Notes under the pieces: generated by a model
Told to the model about the DNA's origin: nothing
The model's input: the letters and a program-made list of their open reading frames with translations, nothing else
The model's database searches: none
In this document: positions 33,880-45,998 of the stretch, in pieces
How positions within the stretch are numbered: position 1 is the first letter of the stretch
Layout: every line of letters begins with the position of its first letter
Position numbers and translations under genes: made by a program
Assembly: GCA_032622095.1 (NCBI GenBank)
Contig: CP136067.1
Span: 61,452,893 to 61,516,892, forward strand
From: Siphonodentalium dalli
Lineage: Eukaryota; Mollusca; Scaphopoda; Gadilida; Siphonodentaliidae
DNA: 64,000 nt
Direction of reading: 5' to 3'

Positions 33880-34460
33880 CGATGGATGATTTTGTATAAT
33901 AGTTGTGACAATCATTCGATGGTGTGGGACATTCTGCATGGGGTGGCTTTAGACACCAGGCGGATTGTTTTTAGACATTCTTGGTCCGGGTGGTTTGAGG
34001 CAATCGTCATGTTGCATGGGACGGCCATTGGATTGGTATGAACACTCATTGATTTGTTTTATTGGACACACATGGGATGGTCTGGGGTTCTCAATTGATG
34101 ATTTGAGATGCTCGTTGTGAGGATTGGAACACCGCGTGCATGATTTGGGACATTCTCTGGATGATATATGGTGTCAATCGTTGGATGGTTTTGGATTACT
34201 CATCACGGCGTGTTTGGGCACCATTTGGATGGTTTGCGACACTAGTTGGGTCGATTGGGATGCGTATTGGGTGGTTCGGGACACTGGTTGGCAATTGGCA
34301 GTGCCCGTTCTATGGACTGTGTTGGTTTGGTATACTATATTACTTAAGATGGTGGTTTGAGACCCCAGATTCGTGGACTTAAGCTCCTTAGATGACACTC
34401 GTTAAGTGGTTTTGGAAACTCATTGGATATGTTTGGATACAAGTTTGGTGGCTTTTGACA
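33880..34460 (-). repeat. Degenerate minisatellite, right half in reverse
   Basis: Units carry the reverse complement of the left half, e.g. GGGTGGTTCGGGACACTGGT and CGATGGTGTGGGACATTC. With the left half they form a loose palindrome at the core of hAT-C. The 33600-33790 stretch between the halves is unique-looking. Confidence 0.75.
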
Positions 34461-35369
34461 CTCATTTCATGGCATATAGCACTATTGGCTATAAATTATA
34501 TGAGAAGAATTAGTTACAATATAAATTAATGAAAATAATATGTTTTTATTTTTGATGGTCTGGTGACCTCTAGCGAACTTGCCCAATTTTACTGCTACCG
34601 GTGGCCATTTTGTCCCTATTTTCTATATTGATGCCATCGTTTCTGCTAAAATGGGCGGTTCATGTCTGCCATCGTATTGGTATTCAGTATTCAGTACACG
34701 GGTGAGTTCAATTACCTTATGGGCATTACAATAATATTGGATTTTTCTTCGAAATTGTATTTTAAATCTATTTTAATTTGATGGACACTGATGGGCCAAA
34801 TCCTCGTGATATGGCTCATTACTATCAGATATCGATTTAGCATGGTACAATTTTTTTTAACAAAAAATGGAAATTATCTGGTAAAATGTAGCGAAATTTG
34901 CACAATTTTACCACTTCCGGACACCATTTTGTCCGCTATTTTGGATTTTGTAATGACAACAATAATAATATATTAATAATTTCACAAGGAACGAAATATC
35001 AAACAATAAAGCTATGCACGTAAATAGGACTTTTTTCAAAGAACTCCATAAATTTCCCCCCAAAGAGGATTTTGAAAATGTTGTTCCCCCGATTCTGCCC
35101 GAAAAAATGACAAAAATATTGCATATTATAGATTTTCCATTGTTTTATCTGTTATATGAGAATATGAAATGCTAGATGTTACTTCACCATTGATTCTGAC
35201 CAAGAATAATACAGATCTTAGCTAAAGGGCTTCTCCAGAAAGTAGTTATCAGAAAGTATACACGACTAAAGTTTTTCTGTAAAATCAATTAGAAAACTGG
35301 TCACGGAGAGTTGCTCGCCCACTTTTGAAAACACCCATGACGTTGGATATCAACTCATGAATAACTCTT

Positions 35370-35816
35370 GAGTTGGCGCCGATAGTTGAATGACACTACT
35401 TCAATGCGAATGTTGTTCAGCCGGGTTCTGACACCAGCAATCAATTCTGCCCGTGTTTATACTTGACATAAATCTGTCATCGTCCTCGCTTCAAATGTCT
35501 ATATAGTTCTGCAGCTTTCGAAGAAATTCCCAACGCGGTCATACTTGACATTGATTCGCGCGAACTTGTTTTTCCCCATTGTGCAGGATTGTTGAGTTGG
35601 CGCCGATAGTTGAATGACACTACTTCAATGCGAATGTTGTTCTGCCGGGTTCTGACACCAGCAATCAATTCTGCCCGTGTTTATACTTGACATAAATCTG
35701 TCATCGTCCTCGCTTCAAATGTATATATAGTTCTGCAGCTTTCGAAGAAATTCCCAACGCGGTCATACTTGACATTGATTCGCGCGAACTTGTTTTTCCC
35801 CATTGTGCAGGATTGT
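35370..35816. repeat. 224-bp tandem duplication
   Basis: The block that begins GAGTTGGCGCCGATAGTTGA at 35370 recurs at 35594 with only one or two differences seen. It lies inside hAT-C. The near-identity indicates a recent duplication. Confidence 0.95.
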
Positions 35817-36264
35817 GCCCATGATAGGGACACATCATTTATCCTATGGGGTGAGTCCGGTGTTTAGGTATCCTGTTATATAGCAACAACATACTTTCAA
35901 ATAAATCGAATCATAAATTGGAATGTCCCACCTGAAAGTGTTCATAGAATACAGGCTTAGCATAATACATGATTGTACAGCTTAATAAATACCTAACAAA
36001 GTCACGTTTAATTAAAAGGAATATTGCATTGTTTTATCGCTTATATGAGAATATGAAATGCTAGGTGTTACTACGCCATTGACTCTGATCAATTTTTTTT
36101 TTACCATTTGGTCTGTGAACAATGATGATAGTGGATATAGTATTAAGAAAAAATATTATCTGTGCGTACGGCAGTGCTAATAAAACAATTTTTCGGGTTT
36201 TCGTTGGGACTTAACACGAACGCACCTTCTCATTAACACATATCCCCCAGCACAAAAATTATCC

Positions 36265-36308
36265 ACCCCAATAATACTTACTCCTATATAATTAAGTATT
36301 ATTGGGGT
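36265..36308. repeat. Short perfect hairpin
   Basis: ACCCCAATAATACTTA (36265-36280) and its exact reverse complement (36293-36308), a 16-bp stem with a 12-nt loop. Too AT-rich and with no U-run context to call a terminator. Confidence 0.8.
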
Positions 36309-37321
36309 AGGGTCAATTGTTTCACGTGGCATGTGCTTCTTAAATGAAAACGCACGGAATTTCGTTACTTAAACGAGGTTATTATGACTAGCGATAGCAG
36401 GATAACTATTGAGGAAATTAATTTTCTAGTTTTTTGGGGGCACTTTAAAAAAAACCCATTCAGAAATGAATAGCCAAGGAATTTTGTTTCAGAAATTGTG
36501 TATTATTAATCAGTGATGACTAGAGCACTATTAATATGAAAATCAACCTTGTACTCGAAAGTGCAAATAGAAGTCATTTTTGGGGTTTTGGGGGATACTT
36601 TCAAAACCCCCTTTCTGAAATGAAAACGCCAGGAAATTTCGTTTCAGAAATTGTGTATTGTTGATCAGTAATTGCTGGAGCACAATTAATACAAAAATCA
36701 GCGTTGTACTCAAAAGTGCAAATATAATTCATTTTTGGGGTTTTGTGGGGTCTCTGGCCCCTAAACGCCAGGAATGCGGAACTTAAGAAATCCGATTTCT
36801 TTGAACGTTCCTGGGGTGTACCACATCTGGGGCATCAAACCTTTCATATGGGATTGTGCAAATAGACCCATCAGGCTCCCTGATTATAACGATGTACCCA
36901 TTTCCATGTGTGTCAAATTCTGTGTTATCTTTATTAAATAATGTAGACGAGTTACTTCAATTCCATGAAGTCTTTAAATGTCATACTGTCACTTCTTGTG
37001 TAATGGTCGCCATGACACAGCTAGATAGAAATTCAATGCAACATATCCCAAACCCCCAATGAGACCGAGAGTGACTTGCCTATGTCATGATTTCCCTAAA
37101 AAAGATGCAAGTTCCAACTGCTGTTTAAGAAGATTAAATTTTGTATATAGTATCTAGTGAATTTTGCAGTTTTTGTAATGATACACCGAATTACACACTG
37201 GTAAACAATGTCAACCACTAGCTGATTCGATTCGAGATTCGATGTCGATATCAGGAAGGAGATTCCATATCGAGATTCGCTTCGATGTAAAATCCCCGAT
37301 TCGCAGACCCCTATTATGATT

Positions 37322-39600
37322 GTGCTATACCTTTGGATTCTGGGCATAAGATATGGATATTGGGACTTAGCTGAACCATCCTGCATCCGGACTTGACTCA
37401 TGTATAGTCATCTACATTGGTAGATATGCTGGGCAACTTGTGTTTTCCCCACTGGTATTAAAGTTGTCATGTTTACAACCAAGTGGCACATGTTTTCACT
37501 GCACAGACTCAAATTCGGGGTTCGGGTTCGCCATTTTAAGTGTGCCTATATCTTTAGATTCTGGTATTTAATATGGATATTGGGACATATTTGGACCCTC
37601 CTGTATCTGGACATGAATCAAGAAAAGCTGACATATGTTTTCACTGCACGTGCTCAAATTTGGGGTTCTCCATTGTAAGGGCCCAGCATAAAAAATGGGT
37701 ATGCGCCTATATCGTTGAATTCTGGCATATAATATGGATGTTGGGACATATCTGGACCGACCTGCATCTGGGCATGACTCACGTATAGTTTACTTAGGTT
37801 TAAACTTGAGGGGCTCAAATTTGGGGTTTACCATTTTAAGGGCCCATCATTGAAAATTGTTATGTGCATATATCTTTGGATTCTGGGATGTAATGTGGAT
37901 ATTGGGACATATATGGACCATCATGATTATGTACATGACTCAGGTATAGTAGACATAGATTTTCACTGTACGGGCTCAAATTTGGGGTTCACCATTTTAA
38001 GGGCCCATCATAAAAAATTGGTATGTGCCTATATCTTAGATTCTGGCATGCAATATGGATATTGGGACATATCTGGACCCTCCTGTATCTGGACGTGAAT
38101 CAGGAAAAACTGACATACGTTTTCACTGCACGGGTTCAAATTTGGGGTTCTCCGTTGTAAAGGCCCATCTTAAAACATGCGTACGCCCCCATATCGTTGG
38201 ATTCTGCCATATAATATGGATGTTGGGACATATCTGGACCGACCTGCATCTGGACATGACTCACGTATAGTTTACTTAGGTTTAAACTTGAGTGGCTCAA
38301 AATTGGGGTTTACCATTTTAAGGGCCTATCATGGAAAATTGTTATGTGCATATATCTTTGGATTATGGGATGTAATGTGGATATTGGGACATATATGGAC
38401 CATCATGCATATGTACATGACTCAGGTATAGTAGACATAGATTTTCACTGCACGGGCTCAAATTTGGGGTTCAACATTTTAAGGGCCCATCATAAAGAAT
38501 TGGTATGTGCCTATGTCTTAGATTATGGCATGCAATATGGATATTGGGACATATATGGACCCTCCTGTATCTGGACATGAATCAGGAAAAGCTGACATAT
38601 GTTTTCACTGCACGGGCTCAAATTTGGGGTTCTCCATTGTAAAGGCCCATCATAAAAATGGGTATGCCCCCATATCGTTGGATTCTGGCATATAATATGG
38701 ATATTGGGACATATCTGGACCGACCTGCATCTGGACATGACTCACGCATAGTTTACTTAGGTTTAAACTTGAGGGGCTCAAAATTGGGGTTTACCATTTT
38801 AAGGGCCCATCATGGAAAATTGTTATGTGCATATATCTTTGGATTCTGGGATGTAATGTGGATATTGGGACATGTATGGACCCATCATGAATATGTACAT
38901 GACTCAGGTATAGTCGACATAGATTTTCACTGATTGGGCTCAAATTTGGGGTTCACCATTTTAAGGGCCCATCATAAAGAATGAGTGTGTGCCAATATCT
39001 TTAGATTCTGGCATATAATATGGATGCTGGGACATACCTGGACCATCCTGAATCTGGGCATGACTCACGTACAGTTTTCTTGGGTTTAAACTGCACTCGC
39101 TCAAATTTGGGGTTCACCATTTTAATTAATGGCCCATCATGGAAAATTGTTATGTACCTGTATCTTTCGATTCTGAGATATAATATTTATTTTGGGACAA
39201 ATCTGGACCATCATGCATCTGGACATGACTCATTTATAGCTGACATATGTTATCACTGCACGGGCTCAAATTCAGGGTTCTCCAATTTAAGGGCCCATCA
39301 CAGAAAATTGTTATGTGCCTATATCGGATTATATATATAGTATGGATGTTATGACATTGCTGGACCATCATGCATCTGGACATGACTAATGTATAGTTTG
39401 CATAGGTTTAAACTGCATGGGCTCAAATTTGGGGTTCATCCTTTTAAGGGACCATCCTAGAAAATGGGTATGTGCCTATATCTTTGTATTCTGGCATATA
39501 ATATGGATATTGGGACATATGTGGACCATACTGCATAGTTCTGGACTTGAATTAGGTTTAGGTGACATAGGTTTTCACTGCACAGGCTCAAATTCGAGAT
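37322..39600 (+). repeat. Sat-160 array, plus orientation (main array)
   Basis: About 13-14 units of roughly 155-163 bp. Markers GGCTCAAATTTGGGGTTCAC, GGGCCCATCAT, TGGATTCTGGCATATAATAT and GGGACATATCTGGACC appear in order in each unit. Subfamilies alternate (TTTACTTAGGTTTAAACTTG versus ACATAGATTTTCACTGCACG), suggesting a higher-order dimer. Confidence 0.93.
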
Positions 39601-39769
39601 TCAAGGATGTGTGAACTATTTCATTTTCCTAGTTGGAGTAATTCCCTGATAAGCATTTGTAACTATGTAACAAATACACGTACGGGTGAAATATTTTCAT
39701 TTTTCTAGTTATGAGTAATTCTCTGATTTCCAAATGTAACTATGTAACAGTTTGAGACTCATTTTTTTC

Positions 39770-40240
39770 AATATTTTCGTTGCTTGGCAGTTTAGCAGCA
39801 TAGAACCGCTAGAATTCAGTTTGAAACTTTCTGTTTTAATATTTTCATTCGCTAGCAGTTTAGCAGCATAGTACCGCTAGAATTGAGTTTGAAACTCTCT
39901 TGTTTGATATTATTATTTCTCAGCAGTTTAGCAGCATAGCACCGCTAGGATTGAGTTTGAAACTCTCTTTTTTAATATTTTCATTCCTTAGCAGTTTAGC
40001 AGCATAGCACTGCTAGAATTGAGTTTGAAACTCTCTGTTTTAATATTTTCATTCGTTAGCAGTTTAGCAGCATAGCACTGCTAGAATTCAGTTTGAAACT
40101 CTCCTTTTTAATATTTGTATTCCTTAGCAGTTTAGCAGCATAGCACTGCTAGAATTGAGTTTGAAACTCTCTTTTTTAATATTTTCATTCCTTAGCGGTT
40201 TAGCGTCATAGCATTGCTAGAATCGAGTTTAAAACTCCCT
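39770..40240 (-). repeat. 68-bp satellite (Sat-68), minus orientation, about 7 copies
   Basis: Reverse complement of the array at 24190-25535 (marker GTTTAGCAGCATAGCACTGC). A spacer before it (39617-39765) contains a ~75-bp duplication with CATTTT(C/T)CTAGTT and TGTAACTATGTAAC. Confidence 0.92.
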
Positions 40241-40345
40241 TTTCTCCCGACTTTGATATAGCAGTTAGCACCTAAAAATACGATTACCCAAACAAATTTG
40301 ACCACGTTTCTTGCCATATATGCTATTTATACTCTCCGCGCCCGC

Positions 40346-40575
40346 GCAGAGAGCGTTTTGCAAACGTATTGAGAACGTACTAGTTAGCATCACAATGACA
40401 GCGACTTGAACGCAATCAGAGCGTGAGACTTGACAAAGTAGGAACGCAATAGGAGCATACTTTGTTTTAAAAGTTTGACAATTTTGGACAGTTTTCGGCG
40501 CTCCTCCTGCGTGTTACTCATATTTTGGTACTTTTGCAGCTCAGTGCAAGCGGCGGCCTGAGTGTGACAGGGGTT
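40346..40575. mobile_element. Right end of a second piggyBac-like TTAA element
   Basis: The terminal GCCTGAGTGTGACAGGGG is followed by TTTTAA (TTAA at 40576-40579). It matches in reverse the left end at 5741 (CCCCTGTCACACTCAGG) better than it does the end at 24013. Inside, repeated GAACGCAAT/GAGCGT motifs occur. No matching left end is seen nearby; the only left end of this type is at 5741, so either that left end is lost or the unit spans the whole 5.7-40.6 kb. Confidence 0.55.
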
Positions 40576-40579
40576 TTAA

Positions 40580-41357
40580 GTATTAGTATATAACTTCGAC
40601 TTACAAGTAATTAATTTTCAATAACAAGCATATTCATCCACTTTATTTTTGGATGTGGGCAACACATTTTGCTGGTATAATCATAATATCAATACAATTT
40701 CTGGTATAATGGGAAAAATTCAGATAACTTATTTTTCCTACTCCATCGTTTTATACTACATGTATGTCGTTTTAAAGAGAAAAGGAGAGATAGGCCACAT
40801 TATTAGAGTAAGATGCGTCCGTCTGAAACAAAATTGACCGCAGTCGCATCATCGACGGATTTAATACAATTAGATTCGAGTCGACAATAATCCGTCGTTT
40901 GAAACGGGCCTTACGGCGAGTCTTATTGATTTATCTTGGTGCCTGTGCACTGAATGTTAGCAGCTAGTACGGTTATTGACAGGGCATGTGTCCCACCCAA
41001 AGGCATTCTGATGCAACATCGAAACACTCTTTTAAATAGTAGGAAGTATATCTAATATTTTTCTTGTATGCTTTCGGCATGCAGAATACCACTTGGGTAT
41101 TTAGACTGCTAACAACCAACTCGTGTTAGTAACTACAATACTTTGGTAGATTTTCATACTGTTTCAAATAACCACTCAGGGGGCGTTCTTCAGATTACAC
41201 ATATTAATGTGAAGCAACTTCCTAGATACAGCCCACTCAGCTATTGGTATACAATCTAGATGGCGCCTACTGAAACCGATATATATCAGAGCCTCCAAAA
41301 CCCTCCAAAAATCTCGTTTACCCCAAATACATATATATTTGTTTAATGCAATACAAG
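40580..41357. other. Non-coding, nothing recognised
   Basis: AT-rich single-copy-looking sequence. No open frame shows a domain, and no repeat ends were seen. Confidence 0.5.
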
Positions 41358-42976
41358 CGGGGGGGGGTCGAAAAAATTTCCAGGCACGTATGATCATTTT
41401 AATTTCTTTCCGGCCTCGGCCCACCCACCCACCCAATTTATTCCGTTTCCGGCCTTTTTTTCCAGGCAATTTTGGACACCCACCCCCTAAATAGTTTATT
41501 GCGCGAGATTTTAATAGAACAGTGCATAATGAAGATAACGATACTATTTGAATTTATCATATAAGTGTCATTAATCAAGAAATGTGTCAACATAATCACA
41601 TTTCTAGGGATAGGCAGAGTGCCAAAGTTTTTATTAACATTCATTTTCATAACATATAGTCACATGATCTAGTCACATAATCACATTTGAGTATTCTACA
41701 GACTACATGGTACAACACATTTCAGATTATTTGATATTTTGATATTTGCTATGTGATATATTGCTTGAACAAAATTGTTTATCAAAACATGTGGAAATAA
41801 CTGTTCATCCCAGTTCATCCCAGTTTGAAGAATAATGCTAATACCAATCATAACCATGATATACCCGCATGGCTCTTCTTGGGCATCTCATAAACCAGAA
41901 CTGAGGAAACATGTAAAAGCGTGTAATGACAGGCTGGTAGCCACTGCCTGAAGTAATAGGCTTCGTAATAATTGGGAATAACATATGGATGGATAGCCCA
42001 ATCTCACTTCTTTTTTGCTCACGATATCAGTGACGATAAACTCCTTGTCACTATGATTAACATTATATACAAGCTGATCCACATTAACTTGGAAAACAAT
42101 TTGAAATTGTTCAAGCTGGCCCGACTGGCCTTCAATTTATATGTTAAGATTTTATGTTTTACGTTGTCAAAAGTCTATTTTATTCCATTATTTATTATAT
42201 CTTTATTTCCATGTCACATATGGTCAAGTGTGCTTTCATTTTAGTATTCCCAATTCTCCAATAATGATAACACCATCATTGCCATCAAGCCGCGCCGGAG
42301 TCCACTAGAAATATCAATGATTTCATGCGTTATAAGAATATATGTTTCTCAGATATAGTTTCAACATACGCATCTCATTACGTTATTGAACCGTCAATCC
42401 ATATATAACATTACTGAAATGTTTGAAACAAAAAAATTTGGAGTTGACCCGACATACAAGGCGATTCGGCTAGAAATGACACCACACGCTCTATAATAGC
42501 GTGACCTATTTTCATTGTTCATGCACGAAGCGATAATTGATCGCTCACTCATTATTACCATGAACAGTGAATACAAAATTTTTCGGCTAATGTGCTTTGC
42601 ACCAAACGCTGAAAAATTATCATTGCTTATTGTCAGCTGAATTCTGCATAGTTATTCTTATTTTGTTGTATCAGTAGATGGAATCCTGATTAAATTTTAT
42701 TTTTCCAATAGCGCAGTTTCTTGTTCTATCAAGTTGAATTTGGGTTATTGTTGGCCATTGTACAACTGATCCAATTTCTGATAACCTCTATATTTTGTAT
42801 AGCATTGCTATTAACTATATATGACCTGTTTCTGTTCAAAACACATCAAAATAAGATTCAATAGCAGAAATGGAAAACAAATTTGGCACATGGAAAAAAC
42901 TGCTTTTCGGACCCGAGAGACACCCACCCACCCCATCATACGTGCCTGGAATTTTTTCCGACCCCCCCCCCCCCCC
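41358..42976. mobile_element. G-rich-TIR DNA transposon, copy 2 (hAT-like, non-autonomous)
   Basis: The left end is a G-run followed by TCGAAAAAATTTCCAGGCAC; the right end is GTGCCTGGAATTTTTTCCGA followed by a C-run. These are the same inverted ends as 28694-30406. The subterminal block CCACCCACCC...TTTTGGACACCCAC (41418-41489) also matches copy 1 (28750-28834). Flanks AATACAAG and GATACATC are an imperfect 8-bp duplication (six matches). The interior has no transposase. Confidence 0.72.
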
Positions 42977-42984
42977 GATACATC

Positions 42985-44425
42985 AATCGACCGACCTAAT
43001 TCCGAGAGTCTATAATTATGTGACTACTTTATTCCTTGTGCTGTTGGAACAGTACAGTTAGCGACAAATATCACTGTCATTGCAATGTCGGTTAACTATG
43101 TATACTCATAGTTCGTATTCCGAGGCTTTTGTTTAGTGAATAGAGTATGATATAAAAGCTTCGATTACACGGATTTTATACAAAGGCTTCGAGGACACGA
43201 ACGTGCGCCTCGACATAATACCGTTCGTCGATGAAGGGCTGTTGAGTTTTAAAAACATAAAACAATTCTAGTGTTGATAGGTTAAATAGCCTTGATAATA
43301 GTGTATAAGGATATATTCAATGTGTATACAATTATTCTGTTTATTGTACAAATATCAAGCGGGATTTCAATGTTTCTCTATATTATTTATTTCCAAGACA
43401 ATATGTATAGCATAAATATCATTGCATATGGGTTCCTATATATGTGTTTCCAAATTTCTTCTCTGTGATATTAGCGCTATTCGTCAGCCATGGAACACTT
43501 TTTGAACCTGGATGGTGCCATACCTATAATTGTATGCATGGGTCAACTGATTTCTCTGCATATATATAAATAGAGGTATCCTTCATTATTTACTACACAA
43601 TTATGTACATAGCTTTACATGTTTATTGCACCAGGTTCTGTACATATGACGTATTTTAGTCAGCACTTTAATTGTTTTCGAGCTGACAATATGATTCATC
43701 TTTTATTGATGTGTTGACCTCTGCCGAGTCGTCAATATCAAATATGGTATATATGCATGGCATGCGCTACGCGAAGTTGTCGCAAGAAAATTAAACGGAC
43801 AACCTTTTTGAGCTTTATTTCCAGCATACACATTTCATCATCATCTGGACTCTTTGTATTGCCTTCGAATGCTTAGACATGTTTATATTACAACACGTGT
43901 TGTCATATTCCAGAATGGGTCCGATGAATGTCAACATAAGCATTGTTATGTCCTTCTAACGTTTTATTATGTATAGTACTCGGTTGGCTTTGGCCTAATA
44001 TAATGTCTAATTAAGTTTAATATCGATGTATATACCAATTTGATGGATTATCCGATGCGTTTGTCTTTATGTGGGTTGTTGTATCCCAAATGAAAAACAC
44101 CATCATTTTATAGTTAAATATTTCATGTTGCTTCATTTTCTGAATTTCAGTTTAACCACACGAACACGTGTTTACAATTGAGGGTCAAATATTGGCAAAA
44201 CTTGACCAAAATCAGCTAAAATAAAGGTGAAAACAGTATTTGTTTTCTAAATCGTGGTCATATGGCATAATTTCATGCAGCAATCTGTTTCTGTTTCTGC
44301 AAGATAGGCCGAAATTCATTGTTATGAAATAAAAAGGTCATAAATCAATACGAAAATAGGCACATTGCAGCTCTATAGATCTACACTTTTTGCTATGGCT
44401 GATGCCCAAACATAGCCGCTGATTC
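42985..44425. other. Non-coding, nothing recognised
   Basis: AT-rich sequence without convincing open frames or repeats. Confidence 0.5.
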
Positions 44426-45002
44426 TTAAAGGGATACTGTACTCAAATGTTGTTGTTGGTTTCTATAGTCTCTGAGTCGTATAATAAGGTAACTATATTT
44501 CCATTATTTGAAAGTCTGTTGAGTACGAAGTAATGTTACGGATGGCTGACTAGTCGGAATGCAAAAATACAAATTGTCGTTGTCAAGTAATTTTTGTACA
44601 GTTTTCAAGCAAATGTATCAAATAAATGTTATAATATATGCATACTAGTCCCATATACTCATTTAAGTTATTGTATAGCCACTAGTCAGTGAGTGGCTTG
44701 AGTTTACGCCACGTATCAACATAGTTTTTTGCACGATCATGTGTGACACGCATTGCCCAATCCACTATCCGTTAATTAATTTGATTACGTCTTGTACACG
44801 GAAATTCGTAATTTAATTTATGGCTCCAGCTATAAATTAAGTTTATATCAAATTAATAACTTTGATTTTAAGATAACCTATTAACCTGAATGTTTACAGA
44901 ATACATCTTTGACTCAAATTACTTATTTTTCTGCATATTGTCGATATTAGATCGTTGTTATTACCGGGAATTTAATGAAAATCGCGTATAATACCCCTTT
45001 AA
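44426..45002. mobile_element. Possible TTAA MITE
   Basis: TTAAAGGGATACTGTA on the left and, in reverse complement, TTAAAGGGGTATTATA on the right. Inverted ends of about 16 bp with mismatches, about 577 bp apart, both with TTAA. The short and imperfect repeats make this tentative. Confidence 0.4.
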
Positions 45003-45990
45003 ATACATGACATCTAGTTTTATGTTTACCCTTTTCTGAAATGATCAGATATATAGGTTGTTTGTTGATCTTATCATCTAAACATTTCCCCTCAATAAAT
45101 GTAGCTCCTTCTGCACTTTTATTTATCTGTCGTCTGTTTTTATCACCTTCAGTTAACATCGCTCCAAATGAATAATAGACCATTCCGATTTACACTGTTT
45201 AACTGACTAGGAGAATCCATTTAGTATAGAAAGGTTTAAACAGTATAGATAGTGACGTAATGGTGTACCTTTTATTAACTCACATAAAGTAATAATGATG
45301 TAAATGAAGCCACATTACTAATATGAGAATACGTGAATATTGCACACACGTAGCTTTGTCTCTAGTTCCATTAATAATGTCATTCTCTGCTAATAAACAT
45401 GCGACAATAATCAGAAATCGAATCAATATCAGACAACGAGCATCAAGGGAGGTACTGTGATGCAAAGAATACGATCAATAATCGGTGCCACACACGGTAA
45501 TGCGGTTCTGGTTTAGGGTTTATTGTCGCCAAACAATATCACGACCTTTCCAGTCTTATTAATGCAGAGGGTTAAACACATACAAATGTGAGAAACTATT
45601 AACCTTCCTCAGCCTGATACACTAATCAGGTTACCGTACCTGGCTTATCTCGGGAATGCTTATGGTGGCCATTGGGGCATTGGTGCCACAGACATTAAGT
45701 GTTCCACAGGTAGTGTTATGTGATTCGGGTACCTGGTCGGTTTTTATTGCCCGGGTAGGTGGTTTCGACGCACATGCATGACGCATAACAATGTTAACTA
45801 TTTGCATATAATAGTCCTCCCAAGGAAGGTTAATTCTGCCAAAGGCTCTGCATTGGTGAGTGTTGTTCCCGCTGGAGTACGACCGAGTCTCCCAATTATG
45901 GAGATGTCACTTCGGACATGTGATAAAGGTATCTGACACTTCCGAATAGAGCTAGCCCGAGATTGTCGCTTGGGTTTCTGGGAATAATGC
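45003..45990. other. Non-coding, GC-richer block
   Basis: The stretch 45480-45980 is richer in GC than its surroundings. It could be a remnant of a coding repeat, but no domain is recognised in any frame. Confidence 0.4.
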
Positions 45991-45998
45991 CAACGGAA

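Larger units (their letters stand above)
31157..37313. mobile_element. hAT-C, 6.2-kb hAT-type foldback element
   Basis: The ends TAGGGACCTGCGAAT (left) and ATTCGCAGACCCCTA (right) are inverted repeats with two mismatches. They are flanked by the exact 8-bp duplication TTATGATT (31149-31156 and 37314-37321) inside Sat-160. The arms are long inverted copies: 31157-31975 corresponds to about 36430-37313 in reverse, including GAAATCCGATTTCTTAAGTT and TTCTGAAATGAAAACGCC-type blocks. The middle holds inverted minisatellites (32.6-34.5 kb) and a 224-bp duplication (35.4-35.8 kb). No transposase is recognisable. The open frames at 32703-33089 and 34124-34382 lie in the minisatellites. Confidence 0.85.
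24090..40345. other. Satellite-armed giant inverted structure
   Basis: Order on the left: GATATGGCAAGAAACGTGGT (24110), 68-bp satellite (+), 151-bp repeat, ~160-bp satellite (-). Order on the right: ~160-bp satellite (+), 68-bp satellite (-), then the reverse complement of the same GGCAAGAAACGTGGTC block at about 40297-40320. The arms are therefore inverted copies in kind, though unequal in length. This resembles foldback-type elements whose long TIRs are tandem repeats. Neither outer target duplication nor a transposase was found. Confidence 0.6.

Noticed and set aside
36265-36308. Transcription terminator
   Set aside because: The hairpin lies in non-coding transposon DNA of a eukaryote and lacks any associated gene.
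37469-39614. Many 60-100-residue frames
   Set aside because: They are Sat-160 translation, similar to each other in every unit.
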